DNA from: an uncultured Lachnospiraceae bacterium
GTDB lineage: Bacteria; Bacillota; Clostridia; Lachnospirales; Lachnospiraceae
DNA length: 64,000 nt
Assembly (NCBI GenBank): GCA_947367855.1
Contig: CANBFE010000004.1
Span: 1 to 64,000 of the forward strand
Reading direction: 5' to 3'
The notes beneath the pieces were generated by a model. The model saw only the letters and a program-made list of their open reading frames with translations. It searched no databases and was not told the DNA's origin. A program made the position numbers and the translations under genes. Position 1 is the stretch's first letter. Each line of letters starts with the position of its first letter. This document shows positions 58,390 through 64,000 of this stretch, piece by piece.

Positions 58390-59436
58390 ATGTTGAAGTT
58401 CTGCTATGTAACAGATAAGAATTTCGAGGATATATTTGAGGTTTCCGCCAAATATGAGCAATGGGAATATGTAAAGCATCACATCTTTGATATGGTGAAT
58501 AATTATGTGGCTGTGGTGAATGAAGCCTATCTTCCCATACCGTTCCTGGTGTATGAAGACAGCAAAGTGACAGGATATGTCCAGGTAAACTGCAATGGGG
58601 AAAGCTATGAGATCTGCAAGTTGATTGTGCATGAATCAGAGCAGAATAAGGGATACGGAACGAGAATTCTGTCAGAGATGATGAAGTGGATTTCTGTCCG
58701 GTTTGGCCGGGGAACGGTAACCGGGACCTATAAGGCTTCGAATCTGGCGGCGGATAAATTGTTCTTAAATGCCGGTTTTGACAGGGAGGTCACTGATGGG
58801 GAAGTGACGGCGTCCAGGAAACTGCACTGCTGTGAGACAGCGCTGTCGGACAGCGAATTTGAAAAGATACCATATGCTGCCGTTGGTGAATTTACCGCAA
58901 AGATAAGGGAAGCAAAAAAATATCCTGAAAGTATCATTGGAGATGAAAAAGGGATTCATTTCGAGAAGATCCATGGGGAACATGCCAGGAAGATCATCGC
59001 AATGGAGCTGCTGAAAACACAGGAGGGTTATGTGATGCCTTTTGTGGATTCTCTGGCGCAATCTTACAGTGATTTATTTGAAGAAGAAATTACGGTGACT
59101 TATGCTTTGTGCCATGGCCCGAATCCGGTTGGCCTGGTGGAAATACGCTATGTAAAAGGGGAAGGTTTTCCTGTTTTCCAGGAGAAGATGGTATATGAGC
59201 TGTTCCGGATATTGGTGGATAAAGAATATCAGAAAAAGGGATATGGCACTGGGGCGATTCAGCTGTTTCTGGATTATGTGAAAAGGAAGCCCTTGGGGGA
59301 TGCGGACGCTGTGGTGGTCTCTGTGGTGGAAGGGAACGAAGTGGCATTGAAATTGTATGAACGATTTGGATTCCAAATCATCGGCCGGGATAAATATGAG
59401 CATATTGCTTTGGGGCAGGATCTGCGTATCCATTGA
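58390..59436 (+). CDS. Double-domain GNAT acetyltransferase
   Basis: 348 residues with two GNAT units. N-terminal half: ICKLIVHESEQNKGYGTRIL (about 78-97) has the acetyl-CoA motif Q/R-x-x-G-Y/x-G. C-terminal half: ILVDKEYQKKGYGTGAIQLFLDYV (about 277-300) repeats it, followed by EGNEVALKLYERFGF. Both halves retain motif A, so both may be active. AAAGGAGGAAGGGC precedes the ATG. Substrate unknown. Confidence 0.82.
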   Translation: MLKFCYVTDKNFEDIFEVSAKYEQWEYVKHHIFDMVNNYVAVVNEAYLPIPFLVYEDSKVTGYVQVNCNGESYEICKLIVHESEQNKGYGTRILSEMMKWISVRFGRGTVTGTYKASNLAADKLFLNAGFDREVTDGEVTASRKLHCCETALSDSEFEKIPYAAVGEFTAKIREAKKYPESIIGDEKGIHFEKIHGEHARKIIAMELLKTQEGYVMPFVDSLAQSYSDLFEEEITVTYALCHGPNPVGLVEIRYVKGEGFPVFQEKMVYELFRILVDKEYQKKGYGTGAIQLFLDYVKRKPLGDADAVVVSVVEGNEVALKLYERFGFQIIGRDKYEHIALGQDLRIH

Positions 59437-59451
59437 TCCCTGGGGAAAAAT

Positions 59452-59511
59452 GGTAACAGTTCAGACAGCCCCTCTCGCGAAGCCAATAATTGCAATTTTG
59501 CGGGACTTACG
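59452..59511. repeat. Dispersed repeat, copy E (short)
   Basis: GTAACAGTTCAGACAGCCCC, CTCTCGCGAAG, then TTGCAATTTTGCGGGACTTACG. Matches the left half and centre of copy B without the hairpin. Confidence 0.75.
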
Positions 59512-59548
59512 AAAAACGGGGAGGATTGCCGGGAACAGGAGGACAGCC

Positions 59549-60376
59549 GTGAGAATCATCAACCTGATGGAGAATACAAAAGGGGCGGAAGGATGTGTGT
59601 GGGAACACGGACTAAGTTTCTATATTGAGACGAAAAAGCATAAACTTCTGGCAGATACCGGGGCATCGGAGGCCTTTCTCAAAAATGCTGTAGTTTTGGG
59701 CATTGATCTGCGCCGGGTGGAAACGGTGATTCTAAGCCACGGACATTATGACCACGGGGGCGGTCTGGCGGCTTTCGCCGTGCTGAATCCCAGGGCAGGG
59801 ATTTGGATGCACCGTGGGGCAGGGGAGGCCTATTACCATAAAACCGAGCAGATGGAAAAATATATCGGTATTTCCCCGGAGGCAGGAAGCCTTCCTGGGA
59901 TAGAGTGGGTGGAGGGAGACAGGCGCATTGATGACGAGCTGTTCCTGTTCGGCCGGGTATCCGGAAGGCGGCTGTGGCCCGAAGGCAACCGGGAGCTGAT
60001 GCGGAAAGCAGGAGACGTCTTCCGGCAGGACGAATTCCTCCATGAGCAATATCTGGTGGTGGAGGAGAACGGGAAAAGGATTCTGGTTTCCGGCTGCGCC
60101 CACAACGGGATTCTGAATATTCTGGACAGATACCGGGAGATCTTCGGGAATATGCCGGAGGCGGTGGTCAGCGGCTTCCACATGAGCAGAAAGTCCGGCT
60201 ATGGGGAGCGGGACCTGGCGCTGATTCGGGAGACAGCCAGAGAGCTGAAAACACTGGACACCAGGTTTTATACAGGGCACTGCACAGGGGAGATACCCTT
60301 TCAGGTGATGAAGGAGGAGATGGGGGAGCAGTTGAGGTATGTGCACTGCGGGGAGGAAATCCGTCTGCCTTTCTGA
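59549..60376 (+). CDS. Metallo-beta-lactamase-fold hydrolase
   Basis: 275 residues, GTG start at 59549 after GGAGGACAGCC. Metal ligands H64-x-H66-x-D68-H69 (SHGHYDHGGG), later GCAHNGILN (H~189) and GFHMSR. The LADTGASEAFLKNAVVLGIDLRRVETVILSH sequence is characteristic of a group annotated as dihydropterin/methanopterin-type MBL hydrolases (COG1237), substrate unknown here. Cytoplasmic. Different group from the ComEC-like MBL at 11299. Confidence 0.82.
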   Translation: MRIINLMENTKGAEGCVWEHGLSFYIETKKHKLLADTGASEAFLKNAVVLGIDLRRVETVILSHGHYDHGGGLAAFAVLNPRAGIWMHRGAGEAYYHKTEQMEKYIGISPEAGSLPGIEWVEGDRRIDDELFLFGRVSGRRLWPEGNRELMRKAGDVFRQDEFLHEQYLVVEENGKRILVSGCAHNGILNILDRYREIFGNMPEAVVSGFHMSRKSGYGERDLALIRETARELKTLDTRFYTGHCTGEIPFQVMKEEMGEQLRYVHCGEEIRLPF

Positions 60377-60571
60377 TTCCGTATATCCGGCAGCCTTGAC
60401 GGCTGACAGACAGGGCGCGTGGAGAATGCTGAAACTGGTTAAAATTGGACATGCTGTAAAGTGAAAAGAAGACAATTTATAAAAAAGAAAAAATCAAGAA
60501 AAAACCGATTAAATCAGCAAAAAAGGCAAAAGAAATTAAAAATATATCAATGTAAAGACTTAAATTAACAC

Positions 60572-60624
60572 TTGCATAATCTTAAAATCTGTGTTACGAT
60601 TTTAAAATCGGCAGCACAGATTTT
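60572..60624 (+). promoter_or_regulatory. Probable leuA promoter with palindrome and hairpin
   Basis: -35 TTGCAT (60572-60577), 17-base spacer, -10 TACGAT (60595-60600). A perfect 14-bp palindrome CGATTTTAAAATCG (60597-60610) overlaps the -10 and start region and would suit a dimeric regulator. It is flanked by an outer stem AAAATCTGTG / CACAGATTTT (60584-60593, 60615-60624) with TTTT, so a terminator-like fold is also possible. The stretch 60377-60571 holds no gene. Confidence 0.45.
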
Positions 60625-60765
60625 TTGCTGTCTGAATAGCAGATATCCGCCGGGCAGTGTCCGGGGCGGCAGACAGGCTTATGGGTTGACAGCATGTCCC
60701 AGGCCGTCCGGGAACGCAGGAGAGACAAAGGCCATGTCCGCGGGAAGGGAAAGGAATGGAAGAGA

Positions 60766-62769
60766 ATGAAGGAAACAGATATCAGCAGAAAATACGGCAA
60801 AACCTACCATATGCCCCCGGAGGTGACTTACGACTGGGTGAAGAAGGATACCATAGAGAAGGCCCCTGTCTGGTGCAGCGTGGACCTGCGGGACGGCAAC
60901 CAGGCTTTGATTGATCCCATGCCTCTTGAGGATAAACTGGAGTTTTTTGAATTACTGGTGAAAATCGGATTCAAGGAGATTGAGGTGGGCTTTCCGGCCT
61001 CTTCCGATACGGAATACAATTTTATCCGGGCCCTCATTGAGCGGAATATGATTCCGGAAGATGTCACGATTCAGGTGCTGACTCAGGCTCGTGAACACAT
61101 TATCCGCAAGACCTTTGAGGCGGTGAAGGGCGCTCCCCATGCGGTGGTGCATCTCTATAACTCCACCTCCGTGGAGCAGAGGGAGCAGGTTTTTAAAAAG
61201 GACAAGGAGGCCATCAAGCAGCTGGCCGTGGATGGGGCAAAGCTTTTGAAGGAGATGGCGGAGGAGACGGAGGGGAACTTTACCTTTGAATACAGTCCGG
61301 AGAGCTTTTCCCAGACAGAGCCGGAATACGCTCTGGAGGTCTGCAATGCGGTGCTTGACGTGTGGCAGCCGGACAGTGACCACAAAGCCATCATCAATCT
61401 GCCCACCACGGTGCAGGTGGCCATGCCCCATGTGTTCGCCTGTCAGGTGGAATACATGCACAGGCATATGAAATACCGTGAAAATGTGATCTTAAGTGTT
61501 CATCCCCACAATGACCGGGGCTGCGGTGTCAGCGATGCGGAGTTTGGCATACTGGCCGGAGCTGACCGTGTGGAAGGGACTCTTTTCGGTAACGGGGAGC
61601 GCACGGGCAATGTGGATCTGGTGACCGTAGCCATCAATATGATGTGCCACGGTGTGGACAGCGGACTTGACTTTTCCAATATTATGCAGGTGCGGGAGGC
61701 CTACGAGCGCTTTACGGGCATGCAGGTACACGAGCGGGTTCCCTATGCGGGGGATCTGGTGTTTACCGCCTTTTCCGGCTCCCATCAGGACGCCATCAGC
61801 AAGGGGATGAACTGGCTGAAGGACGGAAACAGCGGCAGTCGTTGGGATGTGCCCTACCTGCCCATTGACCCGAAGGATGTGGGACGGGAGTATGAATCCG
61901 ACGTAATCCGCATCAACAGCGTTTCCGGCAAGGGCGGGGTGGCCTTTGTGCTGAAGCAGCAGTTCGGTTTCTCCCTGCCTGCGGCCATGAAGGAGGAAGT
62001 GGGGTATCTCATCAAGGGCGTGTCCGACAGAAGGCATCAGGAGCTGCATCCTTCTGAGATTTACCAGATTTTCGAGGAAAATTACATCAACCTTCAGACC
62101 GTGTTCCATATTCCGGAATGCCATTTCCGGCAGGAGAAAGGCATCCAGGCTGAGGTGACCATAGAGCAGAACGGGGAGACCAGGATCATCAGAGCAGGAG
62201 GAAACGGGCGCCTGGATGCGGTGAGCAATGCCATCAAGACGTATTTCGGCGTCAGCTATCAGCTGTCGGTGTACGAGGAGCATGCCATTTCCAAGGGCTC
62301 CAGTTCCCGGGCTGCGGCCTATGTGGCCATTGTCTGCGGCGGAAAACACTACTGGGGCGTGGGTGTGGACGAGGACATTATCAAGGCTTCTATCGGGGCC
62401 CTGGCTTCCGCTACCAACAAACTGGCGGTGGAGCAGCACATAACCGAGGGGCGGGAAGAGCGGATTGTGGAGATTATCAGTTTTATCAAAAACGACTACA
62501 TGAATGTAACCCTTGACACCCTGTCCGAAGAATTCCATCTTTCCAAACCCTATCTCTCCAAGTATATCAAGGAGAAGGCGGGGATGACTTTTCAGGAGGC
62601 GGTGCGCAAGGAGCGGATGAAGAAGGCCCGGACTCTGCTGCGGGAGACGGATATGACGGTGGAATGCGTGGCCGCAGAGGTGGGATACGAGAATGTGGAG
62701 CATTTCAACCGCCTCTTCAAGAAGAATTACGGTCTGACGCCGGTGCAGTACCGGAAGCAGGAGGAATAG
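60766..62769 (+). CDS. leuA: 2-isopropylmalate synthase (type 2) fused to an AraC-type HTH
   Basis: 667 residues. Residues 1 to about 560 are LeuA: MPPEVTYDWVKKDTIEKAPVW then WCSVDLRDGNQALID (catalytic D40/R42/D43), HPHNDRG (246-252, metal-binding H246/H248), and a C-terminal allosteric segment with ISKGSSSRAAAYVAI. Residues about 565-665 are a full AraC double HTH: EIISFIKNDYMNVTLDTLSEEFHLSKPYLSKYIKEKAGMT then TVECVAAEVGYENVEHFNRLFKKNYGLTPVQYRK. The enzyme makes the first committed leucine intermediate; the tail suggests it can bind DNA and regulate transcription, perhaps its own promoter. Ribosome site AAAGGAA before ATG 60766. Confidence 0.88.
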   Translation: MKETDISRKYGKTYHMPPEVTYDWVKKDTIEKAPVWCSVDLRDGNQALIDPMPLEDKLEFFELLVKIGFKEIEVGFPASSDTEYNFIRALIERNMIPEDVTIQVLTQAREHIIRKTFEAVKGAPHAVVHLYNSTSVEQREQVFKKDKEAIKQLAVDGAKLLKEMAEETEGNFTFEYSPESFSQTEPEYALEVCNAVLDVWQPDSDHKAIINLPTTVQVAMPHVFACQVEYMHRHMKYRENVILSVHPHNDRGCGVSDAEFGILAGADRVEGTLFGNGERTGNVDLVTVAINMMCHGVDSGLDFSNIMQVREAYERFTGMQVHERVPYAGDLVFTAFSGSHQDAISKGMNWLKDGNSGSRWDVPYLPIDPKDVGREYESDVIRINSVSGKGGVAFVLKQQFGFSLPAAMKEEVGYLIKGVSDRRHQELHPSEIYQIFEENYINLQTVFHIPECHFRQEKGIQAEVTIEQNGETRIIRAGGNGRLDAVSNAIKTYFGVSYQLSVYEEHAISKGSSSRAAAYVAIVCGGKHYWGVGVDEDIIKASIGALASATNKLAVEQHITEGREERIVEIISFIKNDYMNVTLDTLSEEFHLSKPYLSKYIKEKAGMTFQEAVRKERMKKARTLLRETDMTVECVAAEVGYENVEHFNRLFKKNYGLTPVQYRKQEE

Positions 62770-62781
62770 GAGAGGTTGGGG

Positions 62782-62823
62782 AAGGCAGGGGGACTCAAAA
62801 AAGAGAGTACCCTGCCTTTTTCA
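62782..62823. terminator. Intrinsic terminator after leuA
   Basis: AAGGCAGGG (62782-62790) / CCCTGCCTT (62810-62818), then T-run 62817-62823. The stop of the minus-strand rpn gene (62795) lies within this hairpin, so the structure covers both transcript ends. Confidence 0.85.
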
Positions 62824-63019
62824 TTTCCCTGCAAAATTCCGCTTCCGGAAGCTTTGCCCGCCGGGCGGCTTCCTCAGGTTTGACCAGTCCGTCATTGACC
62901 AGGGAGAAGAGTGTTTTCAGGGTGCCGGATCGTTCACCCTGTTTTTTACCCTGCTTCGTCCCTTGTTTTATCCCCTTTTTCATAGCATATTTTTCAATAT
63001 CGTCTAAAGCCTTACACAT
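62795..63019 (-). CDS. Possible internally started RpnS-like C-terminal protein (74 aa)
   Basis: GAGAGGAGGAAGCAGATATG: AGGAGG with 8-base spacing before ATG 63019, in frame with the parent. MCKALDDIEKYAMKKG begins the variable segment. Of the three internal sites this is the strongest Shine-Dalgarno. Confidence 0.48.
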   Translation of the reverse strand: MCKALDDIEKYAMKKGIKQGTKQGKKQGERSGTLKTLFSLVNDGLVKPEEAARRAKLPEAEFCREMKKAGYSLF

Positions 63020-63796
63020 ATCTGCTTCCTCCTCTCCGCTGTCCTGATTCCACTGGTACTGCAGGCAGTCTTTGAATTTTTTGATATTGGTGCAGGAGTC
63101 TATTACATCGACAGCGCTCCTTGGTATCCGGGAAAAATAGGCCCGGTTATCCTGTATGTATTTTCTGTATTGCTTTGCGGAAGCGGTACGGTTCAGAATG
63201 CCCAACACGTATTTCAGATCAGAGTCCATTTTCTGTAAATCCTTTTCCGGAATGTTTCTCATGGAGACCAGATGGACTCTGTAGTCTCCGGCCAGATCCT
63301 GCAGTTTTTCGGGCAGTGCGGATATGTCTGCAGACATGTCTTTCAGGCACAGGGGACCAGTCCACTGTTTTCTGCCCCAGTAGAGCATTAAATTGAAAAC
63401 AGGTTCCAGTCGGTCTTCCCGCTTATAGAGGTATTTGAAATCGTCGCCGCTTCCGTAATGTACTTTATCTGTGGTATTGCGTTCCTGAATCCGGTCAATG
63501 TTCCTGCCATAGGTAAGGCAGTCCATTTCCATCAGACGCCAGGGATAAGTCAGATTGACAGTTTCCTGGTTTTCCAGTCCCAACAGAAATTGGAATCCCC
63601 ATGCGCGGGCTTTTCCCAGAAAATCCCTCTCCCGGAAGGAAAGTTTTCCGCTGGCATCCCTTACCGGAACAAATCCCCCGGTTTCTTCACAGGCCCAGTC
63701 TTCGGGCAGTTTCTCACCCAGATAGTATTCCAGTACGGACCGGATTCTGTCAGGACGGCTCATGTAGGCTTTCAGTGCATTGTTTGGCGCTCCCAT
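62795..63796 (-). CDS. Rpn-family PD-(D/E)XK nuclease / putative transposase, copy 3
   Basis: 333 residues. WGFQFLLGLENQETVNLTYPWRLMEMDCLTYGRNI (about 67-101) bears the E-x-Q-like strand (GLENQ); PVFNLMLYWGRKQWTGPLCL is the second half. Homologous to 16045 and 40853 in order of motifs, but diverged: the N-terminus (NNALKAYMSRPDRIRSVLEYYLGEKLP) differs. The C-terminal repeat is lysine/glutamine-rich, KKGIKQGTKQGKKQGERSG. Internal start candidate at 63019. Confidence 0.76.
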   Translation of the reverse strand: MGAPNNALKAYMSRPDRIRSVLEYYLGEKLPEDWACEETGGFVPVRDASGKLSFRERDFLGKARAWGFQFLLGLENQETVNLTYPWRLMEMDCLTYGRNIDRIQERNTTDKVHYGSGDDFKYLYKREDRLEPVFNLMLYWGRKQWTGPLCLKDMSADISALPEKLQDLAGDYRVHLVSMRNIPEKDLQKMDSDLKYVLGILNRTASAKQYRKYIQDNRAYFSRIPRSAVDVIDSCTNIKKFKDCLQYQWNQDSGEEEADMCKALDDIEKYAMKKGIKQGTKQGKKQGERSGTLKTLFSLVNDGLVKPEEAARRAKLPEAEFCREMKKAGYSLF

Positions 63797-64000
63797 GTTT
63801 TCCTTTCCTCAGGGCGGCATGCAAAAATCTCTTCTATGGCGTGTAGAGAGTTCGCCCTGTCTCATGCTAATGATACTTGGTGTAAGCAGGGGACTCTGAA
63901 ATGATAGAAGGTCAGAAATACAGTCTCGCAGGCTCTTGGCTGCGGATGGAATATCCTGCTTGTTGAAAGGGATGTCAGAATATGAATGATACTCTGTCAC
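63797..64000. other. No reliable gene at the right edge
   Basis: Upstream of the third Rpn gene. A weak open frame on the minus strand reaches the window end and could be the tail of a gene lying outside, but its C-terminal sequence shows no domain and no recognisable motif. I see no further RNA or repeat. Confidence 0.4.

Noticed and set aside
60377..60765. Possible leucine T-box or leader peptide before leuA
   Set aside because: No AGGTGG-type T-box sequence or run of Leu codons was found; only a palindrome/hairpin.
63809..64000. Minus frame running off the right edge
   Set aside because: No domain or ribosome context visible; too little sequence to call a partial gene.
1..64000. tRNA, rRNA or intact insertion sequences
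   Set aside because: No cloverleaf with TTCGA/CCA-like arms, no rRNA core words, and no transposase with terminal repeats were seen by eye; a tRNAscan or ISfinder search would settle this.

Overview
The window looks like a chromosomal segment of a Gram-positive anaerobe of the Clostridia, most likely a gut Lachnospiraceae (inferred, no database search). The reasons are strong AGGAGG-type ribosome sites, an alanine T-box leader, a preQ1-I riboswitch, a type-2 LeuA, a CD1871A-type CXXC mini-protein beside a TlpA lipoprotein and a polyferredoxin, a DUF6440 protein, an NSS transporter, and three Rpn-type PD-(D/E)XK genes. No rRNA, tRNA, CRISPR array, phage or intact insertion sequence was seen. 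Base composition is near balanced.

Layout. 1-6.3 kb: palindromic repeat, relics of a RhuM-type gene and of a small gene, flavodoxin, P-loop protein, an HscC-like Hsp70 overlapping a nucleotidyltransferase, an SdpI-like membrane protein, a cytidine-deaminase-fold protein and a histidine phosphatase. 6.4-12.6 kb: a toroid-fold protein coupled to a 1311-residue divergent J-domain protein, then a ComEC-like metallo-beta-lactamase. 12.7-14.5 kb (minus): queuine/preQ1 salvage operon (radical SAM enzyme plus YhhQ) behind a preQ1-I riboswitch. 14.7-25.2 kb: acetyltransferase, KptA, first Rpn gene, DUF4300 lipoprotein with a relic duplicate, an HTH protein with a papain-like C39/BtrH-type domain, MFS and NSS transporters, membrane HTH regulator, DUF6440. 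25.4-30.8 kb: T-box leader, an unusual folded leader element, a short AlaRS, a two-component system and a tandem-repeat lipoprotein that appears to be its target. 30.9-40.7 kb: regulators, a sigma factor with a long C-terminal extension, HEAT-like protein, SGNH hydrolase, AraC/GyrI regulator, kinase, Na+/H+ antiporter. 40.8-49.4 kb: second Rpn gene, glycogen phosphorylase divergent from an AraC regulator, chemoreceptor, PRPP synthetase. 49.4-54.4 kb (minus): six-gene two-component/ABC exporter operon including a 49-residue membrane protein. 54.9-58.3 kb: DUF4838 protein overlapping a TlpA / CD1871A / polyferredoxin redox module. 58.4-64 kb: double GNAT, metallo-beta-lactamase, a LeuA fused to an AraC DNA-binding domain, and the third Rpn gene.

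How the genes work together. Clear units are the queuine-salvage operon, the AlaRS leader and gene, the two-component system with its lipoprotein (matching ATCACAAA-N9-TATNCT sites lie before both), the sensor/ABC operon, and the redox module. The Hsp70 and the giant J-protein are a probable chaperone pair although they lie 3.8 kb apart. All three Rpn genes carry an internal Shine-Dalgarno plus ATG at the start of their variable C-terminal segment, the layout reported for Rpn toxin/antitoxin gene-within-gene defence loci.

The most unusual items are the LeuA-AraC fusion, the three Rpn genes with internal starts, the J-protein with HPE in place of HPD, and the three-way-junction leader element before alaS.
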